Shown: positions 38,476 through 47,404 of the stretch, piece by piece
Position numbering within the stretch: the first letter of the stretch is position 1
How the letters are laid out: every line of letters begins with the position of its first letter
Notes under the pieces: generated by a model
The model's input: the letters and a program-made list of their open reading frames with translations, nothing else
What the model was told of the DNA's origin: nothing
Database searches by the model: none
NCBI RefSeq assembly: GCF_034263275.1
Contig: NZ_CP139559.1
Location: 2,046,001 to 2,110,000 of the forward strand
Direction: 5' to 3'
Length of the DNA stretch: 64,000 nt
Source of the DNA: Mucilaginibacter sp. cycad4
GTDB lineage: Bacteria; Bacteroidota; Bacteroidia; Sphingobacteriales; Sphingobacteriaceae
Program-made: the position numbers and the translations under genes

Positions 38476-41028
38476 ATGCAATTAAAAATTTACTCACCAA
38501 AGCCGGTTATGGTGGCGATGGCATTGATCCTTTGCCTGTTATCTATCCATGTCATGGCTCAAAAACTAAAATTAAACAAGCTGGGCTATTTCGAAACGCC
38601 CGGCGTAAACGTACTGGTATTCAGTAACCAATACAACGGAATTTTTCAGGACGAGAAAACGGCCGGTGTTGAACTGATACACCACGGCGTTCGTACCATT
38701 ACCGGCGGCGCGGTACGCCTGCAAAATACGCCCGAGCAGTGGGACCTGGTGCCCACGCTGGTAAACCGCACGGTTGATAGCGTTAATCATCGTATTGACG
38801 TAACCATGCGTTATGAAGGCTACGATTTTGATTCAAAGATCAGCGTAACACCTAAGGGCAACGGTGTTGAGCTGAATTTGTATCTGGATAAACCGGTGCC
38901 GGAAAAATTAGCGGGCAAGGCAGGGTTTAATCTTGAGATCATACCATCAGCCTATTTTGAAAAAACATTTTTGATTGATGGAAAACCAGGCGAATTTCCG
39001 CTGTATCCGGCGGGTTTGACAAAAATGCTTCCATCAAGCCAAAAAATCCCGCAGTTTGCCGGTCATACCACATTTGACGATCGCGGCCGTAATGAATTTA
39101 TCGATCCGGCACCGCTTGCTACCGGTAAAACGCTGTTAATGGCACCTGAAGATCCCGAGCGCACCATTAAAATTCAATCCTTGGATGCAGACCTTAAGTT
39201 GTTTGACGGCCGGAGCCTTGCACAAAACGGATGGTTTATCGTCCGCAGTTTGTTGCCGGCCGGTAAAACGGGTAAGGTGTTAACATGGTATATTGAGCCT
39301 AACGCCGTTCCTGGTTGGAAGCGTGCGCCGGTAATAGAGTTTTCGCAGGTAGGTTATCGCCCGGATCAGCAAAAGACCGCCGTAATAGAGCTGGATAAAA
39401 ATGATACACCATTAAAAACCGCGACGCTTTTTGAGGTAACACCCGATGGGAAATACCTTGAGCGGCTTAAATCAGCTGCACAGCACTGGGGGCAATTTAC
39501 CCGTTACAATTATTTGAAATTTGATTTCAGCAGTGTAAAAAAGGCCGGATTATATGTGATAGCCTATGGCGACCAAAAAACCAATGCATTCCCCATAAAT
39601 GCAAATATTTATGAAAATATAGGGCATCCCACAATGGATGTTTGGTTTCCGGTTCAGATGGATCACATGATGGTTAACGAAGCCTACCGTGTATGGCACG
39701 GTGCGCCTTTCCTTGACGATGCCTTGCAGGCACCTCCAAACCACCAGCACTTTGACACTTACCAGATGGGGCCAACTACTGATACCAAATATAAACCGCT
39801 TGAACGGATCCCCGGGCTTAACGTTGGCGGCTGGTTTGATGCCGGCGACTTTGACATTGAAACGCCATCGCACTGCAGCGTTGTATTGAGTTTTGTTGAA
39901 GCCTGGGAGAATTTTAAAATCGATCGCGACGAAACATATGTAGATTACCCAACACGGTACGTAGATATACACCGCCCCGATGGTAAGCCTGATCTTTTGC
40001 AGCAAATAGAACACGGCACGCTTAACCTGGTGGCGCAGGTGGTGAACATTGGCCATCCGGCGCGCGGAATCATAGTGCCGAATCTGCACCAGTACCATCA
40101 CCTCGGGGACGCCGTTAACGAAACAGATAACCTGCCTTATAACGCCTCGCTGAAGCCCTACCAAACCGACGGTAAATCAAGCGGTACCATGGATGACCGG
40201 TGGGCGTTCACCACAAGGAACATAGCATTGGATTACCAGACAGCTGCTGCACTTGCTGCTGCCAGCAGGGCGCTTAAAGGATATAATGATACCCTGGCCT
40301 TAAAAAGCCTCCAATGTGCCCAAAGACTTTGGCATGAAGACGATAGCCTGAAAATGCACATGGACTCGGCAGCCCGGGCACGTAACAGGTTCCTTGCAGG
40401 TAACGAAATGCTTGCCGCTCTTCAATTGTATATCACAACCAAAGATCAGCTGTATGCCGATCATTTCAAAAAATTGATCATGCCGATGCTTGATCGTTTT
40501 CCGGGCTTTGTGATGATAAATGCGCTGCACGCTTACCCTTATATGGATAAAGATTACCAGGATAAAATAGCGGGCTACATGCAAAAATACAAAGCCACGT
40601 GCGATGAGTATGATAAACAGAACCCTTATGGTGTACCCGTTACACCGGGCGGATGGGGCGGTAGCGGACAGGTTATTAACTACGCCATTACCAACTATTA
40701 CGCAAATAAGTATTTCCCTAATATAATCGGCCCCGAATATGTTTACAAAGGGTTGAATTATATCTTTGGGTGCCATCCTTATTCAAACCTTTCCTTTGTA
40801 TCATCAGTAGGTGTACGTTCAAAAAAAGTAACCTATGGTAATAACCGGGCCGATTTCAGGTTTATTGCCGGTGGGGTTGTGCCTGGTATACTGCTGCTCA
40901 AACCTGATTTTCCGGAAAACAAGGAAGACTGGCCGTTTTTCTGGGGGGAGAATGAAGTAACAATTGCCGGCTGTGCTCAGTACATTGTTTTGTCAGGAGC
41001 CGCTAATCAGTTAGGTCTGCATAATTAA
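38476..41028 (+). CDS. GH9 glycoside hydrolase with long N-terminal accessory domain
   Basis: This 850-aa exported enzyme has a signal peptide to about VMAQ, then a beta-rich domain of about 260 residues that I do not recognise. A cellulase Ig-like N domain follows (about 290-385, VIEFSQVGYRPDQQKTAVIE), then the GH9 (alpha/alpha)6 barrel. The catalytic region shows GGWFDAGDFDIETPSHC (about 452-468) with the paired aspartates and a C-terminal WGENEVTIAG with the acid glutamate. It would cut beta-glucans or xyloglucan-type chains. It is transcribed away from the xylan operon. Confidence 0.87.
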   Translation: MQLKIYSPKPVMVAMALILCLLSIHVMAQKLKLNKLGYFETPGVNVLVFSNQYNGIFQDEKTAGVELIHHGVRTITGGAVRLQNTPEQWDLVPTLVNRTVDSVNHRIDVTMRYEGYDFDSKISVTPKGNGVELNLYLDKPVPEKLAGKAGFNLEIIPSAYFEKTFLIDGKPGEFPLYPAGLTKMLPSSQKIPQFAGHTTFDDRGRNEFIDPAPLATGKTLLMAPEDPERTIKIQSLDADLKLFDGRSLAQNGWFIVRSLLPAGKTGKVLTWYIEPNAVPGWKRAPVIEFSQVGYRPDQQKTAVIELDKNDTPLKTATLFEVTPDGKYLERLKSAAQHWGQFTRYNYLKFDFSSVKKAGLYVIAYGDQKTNAFPINANIYENIGHPTMDVWFPVQMDHMMVNEAYRVWHGAPFLDDALQAPPNHQHFDTYQMGPTTDTKYKPLERIPGLNVGGWFDAGDFDIETPSHCSVVLSFVEAWENFKIDRDETYVDYPTRYVDIHRPDGKPDLLQQIEHGTLNLVAQVVNIGHPARGIIVPNLHQYHHLGDAVNETDNLPYNASLKPYQTDGKSSGTMDDRWAFTTRNIALDYQTAAALAAASRALKGYNDTLALKSLQCAQRLWHEDDSLKMHMDSAARARNRFLAGNEMLAALQLYITTKDQLYADHFKKLIMPMLDRFPGFVMINALHAYPYMDKDYQDKIAGYMQKYKATCDEYDKQNPYGVPVTPGGWGGSGQVINYAITNYYANKYFPNIIGPEYVYKGLNYIFGCHPYSNLSFVSSVGVRSKKVTYGNNRADFRFIAGGVVPGILLLKPDFPENKEDWPFFWGENEVTIAGCAQYIVLSGAANQLGLHN

Positions 41029-41070
41029 CTAAGTTAAAGGAGCATTATTTCAAATTTTAGCAATCACTTT

Positions 41071-41097
41071 CCCGACTTCGAATCAATGAAGTCGGGG
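41071..41097 (+). terminator. Stem-loop after GH9
   Basis: CCCGACTTC (41071-41079) pairs with GAAGTCGGG (41089-41097) over a 9-nt loop. It lies 42 nt after the GH9 stop with no T-run behind it. A second, longer hairpin follows at 41124. Confidence 0.5.
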
Positions 41098-41123
41098 AGG
41101 TGGATCTAGGTAAACTGTTCATT

Positions 41124-41166
41124 ACAGAGAAGCCCTGTCAGCATTTTGCCGGCAGGGCTTCTCTGT
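41124..41166. terminator. 14-bp hairpin between GH9 and the esterase relic
   Basis: ACAGAGAAGCCCTG (41124-41137) pairs perfectly with CAGGGCTTCTCTGT (41153-41166) across a 15-nt loop. It serves the end of GH9 and also lies just past the 3' end of the decayed minus-strand esterase fragment, so it may once have terminated both. Confidence 0.65.
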
Positions 41167-41173
41167 GTATTAC

Positions 41174-41305
41174 TTATGTGTTTGGGGGATAGGTACTTTC
41201 TTTAAACAAAAGCGGTGCGAGTTCGTAAAGGCTACGGCGCCAGGTTAGGAACTCGTGAGCGGTGTTTTCAGAAATGTAAGATACTGAGACAGGCACAAGT
41301 AGCCC
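41174..41305 (-). pseudogene. C-terminal remnant of a CE1-type esterase
   Basis: A 43-codon minus-strand frame, bounded upstream by an in-frame TAA, reads TAHEFLTWRRSLYELAPLLF followed by KESTYPP and a stop. This is the C-terminal catalytic-His motif of XynZ-like CE1 esterases (T-A-H-E-x-x-T-W-R-R-x-L-x-x-F-A-P-x-L-F) and parallels [18 protein letters not shown] at the end of the intact esterase at 36077. Nothing recognisable of the remaining domain is found up to lacI. I read it as a deletion relic of an esterase gene that once lay here. Confidence 0.65.
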
Positions 41306-41366
41306 TTACACACATTTCCAGCCCTTCATACTTGCGCCAGTTGTGGGATTTAGAGGGGCTCGGGCC

Positions 41367-42398
41367 TTATCCCTTCTTTGCTGTGGAGCCCCGTATAATC
41401 AATTCCGGTTTTATACTGATGATCTTGGGTTTAACTGAAACCTCAGTATTGGCAATCTCCTGGAAAAATAAGTTACCTATAGTTTTACCCATATAAACAC
41501 TGAATTGGTCTATCGAAGTTATCGACGGACTTGTGATCTCCGTAAATGCTTCATTAGAGTAACCGCAAATGCCAAGTTCAGATGGTACTTTAATATTCAT
41601 CGCATTGGCCACTTCCAGAACACCTAAAGCCGAAAAATCGGACGTTGAAGCGAATATCGCATCAGGAGGATGAGGGAGGTTAAGCAGTTTACGCGTAGCT
41701 TCGGCGCCGAGTTCTTTTGTCCAGGCGTTTTCAACTACCAGTTCATCAATAACTGCAATCTTATACGTTTCCAATGCCCTCAGGTACCCGTTTTTTCGCT
41801 GGCGAAAAATATTGAGGTTTTGCGGACCTTCAAGTAATGCAATGCGTTTGTACCCATTCTCTATCAGGTGTGATACCGCTTCAAACGAAGCCTGCTCGTT
41901 ATCATTGATCACTTTGAGGGTCTCCAGCTCTTCGGCAACACGGTCAAACTGGATCAGCTGAATGCCATGGTCAAGTACATTCTGCAGGTGTTGATAGTCG
42001 TAGCTATCCGCCGATACCGATATTACTATACAATCCACATGTTGGTTAATGAGCGTATTAACGCACTGGATCTCTTTATCATGTACTTCGCCCGATTGGC
42101 AGATGATAAGGTTGTATCCTTTTTGATAGGTTGTTTCCTCAATGCCGGCTATCACGTTACTGAAAAAGTTCTGGTTTATCCGCGGTACCACCACACCAAT
42201 GGTTTTTGAATGCCCTTTGCGCAGGTTGGAGGCAAGGGTGTTGCGTTTATAATTGAGCTCATCGGCGGTTTTGATGATCAGCTCCCTGGTTTTTTCGTTC
42301 ACCTGGCTGCTGTTATTCAGCGCTCTTGATACCGAAGACGCGGTTATGCCGAGCTTGGCGGCAATGTCATAAATGGTGGTGCGTTTAACTTTCTTCAT
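41367..42398 (-). CDS. LacI-family transcriptional regulator of xylose/xylan genes
   Basis: This regulator of about 343 aa starts MKKVKRTTIYDIAAKLGITASSVSRALNNSSQVNEK, the LacI helix-turn-helix with hinge helix (NLRKGHSKTIGVVVP follows). It then has a periplasmic-binding-protein-like sensor domain (AIFASTSDFSALGVLEVAN, ITSIDQFSVYMGKTIGNLFF). ATG 42398 is chosen over an upstream in-frame ATG at 42410. It diverges from xylB, and a LacI-type operator (42430-42441) lies between them. The ligand is probably xylose or a related pentose or uronate, by context. Confidence 0.9.
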   Translation of the reverse strand: MKKVKRTTIYDIAAKLGITASSVSRALNNSSQVNEKTRELIIKTADELNYKRNTLASNLRKGHSKTIGVVVPRINQNFFSNVIAGIEETTYQKGYNLIICQSGEVHDKEIQCVNTLINQHVDCIVISVSADSYDYQHLQNVLDHGIQLIQFDRVAEELETLKVINDNEQASFEAVSHLIENGYKRIALLEGPQNLNIFRQRKNGYLRALETYKIAVIDELVVENAWTKELGAEATRKLLNLPHPPDAIFASTSDFSALGVLEVANAMNIKVPSELGICGYSNEAFTEITSPSITSIDQFSVYMGKTIGNLFFQEIANTEVSVKPKIISIKPELIIRGSTAKKG

Positions 42399-42429
42399 TA
42401 TAGCGTGCAAGTTGGAAAAAATATTTTAC

Positions 42430-42441
42430 GCAATCGATTGC
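42430..42441. promoter_or_regulatory. LacI-type operator GCAATCGATTGC
   Basis: This is a perfect 12-bp palindrome of the LacI/GalR form (AAnCGnTT core) between the divergent lacI and xylB genes. Its last three bases overlap the predicted xylB -33 TTG, so binding would block xylBA-symporter transcription and probably autoregulate lacI. Confidence 0.75.
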
Positions 42442-42467
42442 AATTTTTATTTATTTCTTTATTTTCG
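42438..42467 (+). promoter_or_regulatory. Predicted promoter of the xylB operon
   Basis: TTG at 42438-42440, exactly 19 nt, then TATTTTCG at 42460-42467, which matches TAnnTTTG at all but one fixed base. It lies 62 nt upstream of the xylB start codon, and the operator at 42430 covers the -33 element. Confidence 0.55.
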
Positions 42468-42528
42468 TTGCGTTAAGTTACCAATTAATAAATACAACCA
42501 AAAAATCATACAAAAATCTGAATAGGCT

Positions 42529-44004
42529 ATGCTGTTATTAGGGATTGATATAGGTACTTCGTCGGTAAAAGTAAGTGTTGTTGACGCCGCAACGCAAAAT
42601 ACAATCGCTTCGGCACAATACCCCGACCAGGAGTCGCCAATTAAAGCACTGCATCCCGGCTGGGCTGAACAGTCTCCCTCCATGTGGTGGCAGCAGGCAC
42701 AAAAAGCATTGGAGCGCTGTCATGCTAAAGGCAATTATAATGCAAAAGATATAGCAGCCATAGGTATAGCATACCAAATGCACGGCCTGGTATTGGTTGA
42801 TAAAGATCAAAATGTTTTACGCGATAGTATTATATGGTGTGACAGCCGTGCCGTTGAAATAGGCGATAAAGCCTTTGGTGTAATAGGAGAAGAACACTGC
42901 CTGTCGCACCTGCTCAATTCGCCGGGTAACTTTACGGCCTCAAAACTGGCCTGGGTAAAAGAGAACGAACCGGCGATCTACAGTAAAATTGATAAGATCA
43001 TGCTGCCCGGCGATTATATTGCCATGAAGCTTACAGGCGAGATAACCACATCGGTCTCTGCATTATCTGAAGGTGTATTCTTTGATTTTAAGGCTAACGG
43101 CATCTCTAAAGAAATTATCAATTACTTTGGTTTTGACGAAAACCTCTTCCCGGTTATAAACCCCGTATTTTCCTCGCATGGAACTTTGCAGGCCTCCGTT
43201 GCCGAAAAACTGAATTTAAAGGCAGGCATTCCGGTTACTTATAAATCCGGCGACCAGCCCAATAATGCCCTCTCATTAAACGTGCTTAACCCCGGCGAGG
43301 TAGCTGCCACAGCCGGCACATCGGGTGTTATATATGGCGTGGATGACCAACTGGTTTATGACCAGCAATCACGCATCAATACCTTTGCACACGTTAATTA
43401 TGCTGATGAGCAAAAGAGGCTTGGCGTACTGCTTTGTATTAACGGAACCGGAAGTTTGTATCGCTGGGTAAAAAACGCTTTCGGTACAGGCTATAGCTAT
43501 AACCAAATGAATGCAGAAGCCGAAAAAGCGCCCCTGGGCAGCGAGGGCCTGCAGGTATTGCCATTTGGCAACGGTGCAGAGCGTATGTTAAATAATAAAC
43601 AAGTGGGTGCACATTTTCAAAATATCGACCTTAACCTGCATACACCTGCACATATTTTCAGGGCGGTGCAAGAGGGGATAGCCTCATCGTTCCGTTATGG
43701 ATTTGATATTATGCGCGGCAACGGCATGAACCCTACCGTGATCCGCGCAGGCAAAAGCAACCTTTTCCTGAGCGATCTGTTCACCCAAACCTTTGTAAAT
43801 GCCACGGGTGTGCCTGTTGAACTTTATAATAACGATGGTAGCGTAGGCGCAGCTTTAGGCGCGGGCATAGGTGCGGGTATCTTCAAATCACCGGCCGAAG
43901 CATTCAGCAATATCAAAGCCATTAAACTGGTTGAACCAACTACAGACCAATTTGAACCGGTTTACCAGGAGTGGAAAACTCTTTTAGAGGCGAAACTGAA
44001 GTGA
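42529..44004 (+). CDS. xylB: Xylulokinase XylB
   Basis: This 491-aa FGGY-family kinase has the N-terminal phosphate loop LLLGIDIGTSSVKVSVVDA, the substrate region IGIAYQMHGLVLVDKDQNVL, SIIWCDSRA, and the catalytic-aspartate segment YKSGDQPNNALSLNVL with GEVAATAGTSGVIYG. It phosphorylates xylulose to xylulose 5-phosphate for the pentose phosphate pathway. It precedes xylA on the same strand and is divergent from lacI. Confidence 0.93.
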   Translation: MLLLGIDIGTSSVKVSVVDAATQNTIASAQYPDQESPIKALHPGWAEQSPSMWWQQAQKALERCHAKGNYNAKDIAAIGIAYQMHGLVLVDKDQNVLRDSIIWCDSRAVEIGDKAFGVIGEEHCLSHLLNSPGNFTASKLAWVKENEPAIYSKIDKIMLPGDYIAMKLTGEITTSVSALSEGVFFDFKANGISKEIINYFGFDENLFPVINPVFSSHGTLQASVAEKLNLKAGIPVTYKSGDQPNNALSLNVLNPGEVAATAGTSGVIYGVDDQLVYDQQSRINTFAHVNYADEQKRLGVLLCINGTGSLYRWVKNAFGTGYSYNQMNAEAEKAPLGSEGLQVLPFGNGAERMLNNKQVGAHFQNIDLNLHTPAHIFRAVQEGIASSFRYGFDIMRGNGMNPTVIRAGKSNLFLSDLFTQTFVNATGVPVELYNNDGSVGAALGAGIGAGIFKSPAEAFSNIKAIKLVEPTTDQFEPVYQEWKTLLEAKLK

Positions 44005-44082
44005 AAGGTTAAGGTTAAAGGCGAAAGGTATTGCCCGTGTATCCAAATAAATAATTCAACAATTACCCAATAAAAAAATCAT

Positions 44083-44109
44083 TAATTCAATAACTCACTA
44101 ATTCAATAA
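44083..44109 (+). repeat. Direct repeat TAATTCAATAA in the xylB-xylA spacer
   Basis: TAATTCAATAA occurs at 44083-44093 and 44099-44109 inside a roughly 65-bp A/T-only-like spacer that also holds AATTCAACAATT. It lies immediately before the xylA start. No function is apparent; it may keep the xylA ribosome site unstructured. Confidence 0.45.
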
Positions 44110-44114
44110 TTAAA

Positions 44115-45440
44115 ATGATAGTAACAGGCGAAAAAGAATTTTTCAAAGAAATAGGCCAGATAAAATTTGAAGGTCTTGAATCAGATAACCCGCTGGCGTT
44201 TCGCTGGTATGATGCGGATAGGGTAGTGGCCGGCAAGACCATGAAAGATCATTTACGTTTTGCGGGAGCTTACTGGCACTCGTTCTGCGGTAACGGTGCC
44301 GATCCGTTTGGCGGCGCTACGCATGTTTTCCCATGGGATGAAAAATCTGACGCCGTTGAGCGCGCAAAAGACAAAATGGACGCGGCATTTGAGTTCCTCA
44401 CCAAAATGAACCTGCCGTATTACTGCTTTCACGACGTTGACGTGGTTGATTATGGCAATGATGTTGCCGAAAACGATCGCCGTTTACAGGCTTTGGTTGA
44501 TTATGCCAAACAAAAACAGGCTGCCAGCGGTGTAAAATTGCTTTGGGGTACTGCAAACCTGTTCAGCCACAAACGTTATATGAACGGTGCATCAACCAAT
44601 CCTGATTTTCATGTATTGGCACATGCCGGCGCGCAGGTAAAAGCGGCACTTGATGCAACTATTGCTTTAGGTGGCGAAAACTACGTTTTCTGGGGTGGCC
44701 GTGAAGGTTATATGAGCCTGCTGAATACCAATATGAAACGCGAACAGGAGCATTTGGCTAAGTTTTTACATACTGCTAAAGATTATGCCCGTAAGCAAGG
44801 CTTTAAGGGTACATTCTTTATCGAGCCTAAGCCATGCGAGCCAACCAAACACCAGTATGATTATGACGCCGCCACAGTGTTAGGCTTTTTACAGAAATAC
44901 GATCTGATCAACGATTTTAAACTGAACCTTGAAGTTAACCATGCCACATTGGCTGGCCATACTTTCCAGCATGAGCTTCAGGTAGCTGCCGACTCAGGTT
45001 TATTAGGTTCGATAGACGCCAACCGCGGTGATACGCAAAACGGTTGGGATACCGACCAGTTCCCTAACGATATCAATGAAGTGACCGAGTGCATGCTGAT
45101 CATTCTTGAGGCAGGTGGTTTCCAGGGTGGCGGTATTAACTTTGATGCCAAGATCCGCCGTAACTCAACTGATCCGGCCGATTTGTTCTATGCGCATATT
45201 GGCGGTATGGACCTTTTTGCAAGGGCTTTGGTAACTGCTGATAATATTTTGCAAAAATCGGAATATAAAAAATTACGTACCGACAGGTATGCCTCATTTG
45301 ATGCCGGCACCGGGAAAGATTTTGAAGAGGGTAAGGTTTCTTTGGAAGATTTGCGTAACTATGCGATAGCTAATGGCGAACCTAAAGTGACAAGCGGTAA
45401 ACAAGAATACATCGAAAATTTGATAAATCGATATATATAG
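44115..45440 (+). CDS. xylA: Xylose isomerase XylA
   Basis: This 441-aa class II-type xylose isomerase has [13 protein letters not shown] with the catalytic histidine, [40 protein letters not shown] with the metal ligands, [17 protein letters not shown], and [20 protein letters not shown]. It interconverts xylose and xylulose in the cytoplasm, supplying XylB. The length is normal for the Bacteroidota form. Confidence 0.97.
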   Translation: MIVTGEKEFFKEIGQIKFEGLESDNPLAFRWYDADRVVAGKTMKDHLRFAGAYWHSFCGNGADPFGGATHVFPWDEKSDAVERAKDKMDAAFEFLTKMNLPYYCFHDVDVVDYGNDVAENDRRLQALVDYAKQKQAASGVKLLWGTANLFSHKRYMNGASTNPDFHVLAHAGAQVKAALDATIALGGENYVFWGGREGYMSLLNTNMKREQEHLAKFLHTAKDYARKQGFKGTFFIEPKPCEPTKHQYDYDAATVLGFLQKYDLINDFKLNLEVNHATLAGHTFQHELQVAADSGLLGSIDANRGDTQNGWDTDQFPNDINEVTECMLIILEAGGFQGGGINFDAKIRRNSTDPADLFYAHIGGMDLFARALVTADNILQKSEYKKLRTDRYASFDAGTGKDFEEGKVSLEDLRNYAIANGEPKVTSGKQEYIENLINRYI

Positions 45441-45488
45441 TTTATAATTGTCAATCATACATATTAAACCCAAAGACAAACCAAAACA

Positions 45489-47195
45489 ATGAACCTCAAA
45501 ACCCTTTCGAATGGCGATTATGCTGTTTTCTTTATCTACTTTGTAATTGTTGCCAGTTACGGCTGGTGGGTGTATAAGCGTAAACACAACGCCGATGCCA
45601 CCTCAAAAGACTATTTTTTGGCCGAAGGGTCGTTAACCTGGTGGGCTATCGGCGCATCGCTCATCGCTTCAAATATTTCTGCCGAACAATTTATAGGTAC
45701 AAGTGGGTCTGCGTTTAAAATGGGTCTGGCGATATCTACTTACGAGTGGATGGCTGCTATTACCCTCATCATTGTGGCGGTTTTCTTTATCCCGGTATAT
45801 CTTAAAAATAAGATTTTTACCATGCCGCAGTTCCTGCACCAGCGGTATAACGGAACAGTAGCTATGATCATGGCCATCTTTTGGCTGTTGCTGTACATCG
45901 TGGTTAACTTAATGTCTATCCTTTACCTTGGTGCATTAGCTGTCAGCGGTATATCAGGCCTGGATATTCACCTGTGTATCTGGTTGCTTGCGATATTCTC
46001 GGCAGTTATTACACTGGGCGGTATGAAGGTTATCGGCTATACTGACGTTATTCAGGTGGCGGTATTGATATTGGGCGGTTTAATGGCATCTTATCTTGCA
46101 CTTACTTTGTTAAGTGAAAAAGAAGGCACCACAGGCTTATTAAACGGTTTCAAGATCCTCCATAGCGAAGCTACAGATCACTTCCATATGATCTTTAAAA
46201 AGGATAATCCAAATTACATGGACCTTCCGGGTTTATCTGTACTGATTGGCGGTATGTGGATCACTAACCTTAATTACTGGGGCTGTAATCAATATATCAC
46301 GCAAAGGGCTTTGGGCGCAAACCTTAAAACTGCCCGCGGCGGAATTCTGTTTGCGGCTTTCCTTAAGTTGCTGATGCCTGTTATTGTAGTGCTGCCTGGT
46401 ATTGCTGCCTACCTGTTATATCAAAAAGGTATGTTCCACCAGGAAATGGCAAGCTCATCAGGTGTATTGGATCCTAACAAAGCATATCCGTCACTGTTAA
46501 ACTTATTGCCAAGCGGCTTAAAAGGCCTTTCATTTGCCGCGTTAACTGCTGCAATTGTAGCCTCATTGGCAGGTAAAGCAAACAGTATCGCTACCATCTT
46601 TACTTTGGATATTTACAAAAAAGCAATCAATCCTGAAGCTACCGATAAGAAACTGGTTAACCTGGGTAAAATCTCCGTACTGGTTGCCTTGTTATTAGGT
46701 ATCCTGTTATCTGAGCTTATCGGTAAAGCATTAATGGGCGAAGGTAAGCAGGGCTTCCAGTATATCCAGGAATATACGGGCTTCGTATCTCCGGGTATCT
46801 TTGCCATGTTTATCCTTGGTTTCTTCTGGAAAAAAGCGACTTCAAATGCTGCATTATTTGCAACCATCGGCGGGTTCATATTCTCATGCTTCTTTAAACT
46901 TTGCCCAAGGTTTATTGATCTGAGTTTCCTGTCGCCGTATGGCTTCTCAAAATTAGCCTTGCAGGATGATAAGGTAACCAAGTTATACGAAATCCCTTTC
47001 CTTGACCGTATGGGTTTTGTATTTATTCTCTGCGTTATCGGTATGTACATTATATCAAAAATTGACCAGGCCAGGGGCGTTACAACAAATGGCCTTGAAA
47101 TTGAAGCTTCGATGTTTAAAACGTCAAGAGGATTTTTAGCAGGTGCATTAATTGTAACCGGTATTGTAGTTGCATTGTACTCAATTTTCTGGTAG
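45489..47195 (+). CDS. Sodium:sugar symporter (SSS family), probable xylose transporter
   Basis: This 568-aa membrane protein has about 14 hydrophobic helices and SGLT-family motifs: LTWWAIGASLIASNISAEQF near residue 50, ISTYEWMAAITLI, ITNLNYWGCNQYITQRALGA, LSFAALTAAIVASLAGKANS and a long GFVSPGIFAMFILGFFWKK. It co-transports sodium and a sugar. Being the third gene after xylB and xylA, xylose is the likely substrate. A clear terminator follows. Confidence 0.9.
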   Translation: MNLKTLSNGDYAVFFIYFVIVASYGWWVYKRKHNADATSKDYFLAEGSLTWWAIGASLIASNISAEQFIGTSGSAFKMGLAISTYEWMAAITLIIVAVFFIPVYLKNKIFTMPQFLHQRYNGTVAMIMAIFWLLLYIVVNLMSILYLGALAVSGISGLDIHLCIWLLAIFSAVITLGGMKVIGYTDVIQVAVLILGGLMASYLALTLLSEKEGTTGLLNGFKILHSEATDHFHMIFKKDNPNYMDLPGLSVLIGGMWITNLNYWGCNQYITQRALGANLKTARGGILFAAFLKLLMPVIVVLPGIAAYLLYQKGMFHQEMASSSGVLDPNKAYPSLLNLLPSGLKGLSFAALTAAIVASLAGKANSIATIFTLDIYKKAINPEATDKKLVNLGKISVLVALLLGILLSELIGKALMGEGKQGFQYIQEYTGFVSPGIFAMFILGFFWKKATSNAALFATIGGFIFSCFFKLCPRFIDLSFLSPYGFSKLALQDDKVTKLYEIPFLDRMGFVFILCVIGMYIISKIDQARGVTTNGLEIEASMFKTSRGFLAGALIVTGIVVALYSIFW

Positions 47196-47217
47196 CATAA
47201 ATTTTACCAACAGATAA

Positions 47218-47251
47218 AAAAAGGCGATGGGTTAATACTCATCGCCTTTTT
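47218..47251 (+). terminator. Intrinsic terminator of the xylB-xylA-symporter operon
   Basis: AAAAAGGCGATG (47218-47229) pairs with CATCGCCTTTTT (47240-47251) over a 10-nt loop, with the T-run in the right arm. It lies 22 nt after the symporter stop. Confidence 0.88.
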
Positions 47252-47280
47252 GCTTCGTAGTTGATAGCATTTACCGGTTA

Positions 47281-47296
47281 ACGAAAACGTTTGCGT
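47281..47296. promoter_or_regulatory. LacI-type operator ACGAAAACGTTTGCGT before uxaC
   Basis: The core AAACGTTT is a perfect palindrome flanked by CG on both sides (CGnAAACGTTTnCG), the LacI/GalR operator form, 109 bp upstream of uxaC. It shares the AAnCGnTT skeleton with the site at 42430 but differs in flanks. It may be bound by the same LacI protein or a relative. Confidence 0.6.
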
Positions 47297-47404
47297 GGAT
47301 TGTTTGGTCTTATTACTTCCAACTTGCCTATATGATGTGTAATTTGCCGCTTACAAGCATAAACTACTATACCAATAACCATGGTATTCATCTGTTAACA
47401 ACCA

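Noticed and set aside
39550..40164. 204-aa minus-strand frame
   Set aside because: It is antisense to the middle of the GH9 catalytic domain, whose motifs are unmistakable on the plus strand.
41215..41496. 93-aa plus-strand frame
   Set aside because: It runs antisense across the esterase relic and the 3' end of lacI; both are better explained on the minus strand.
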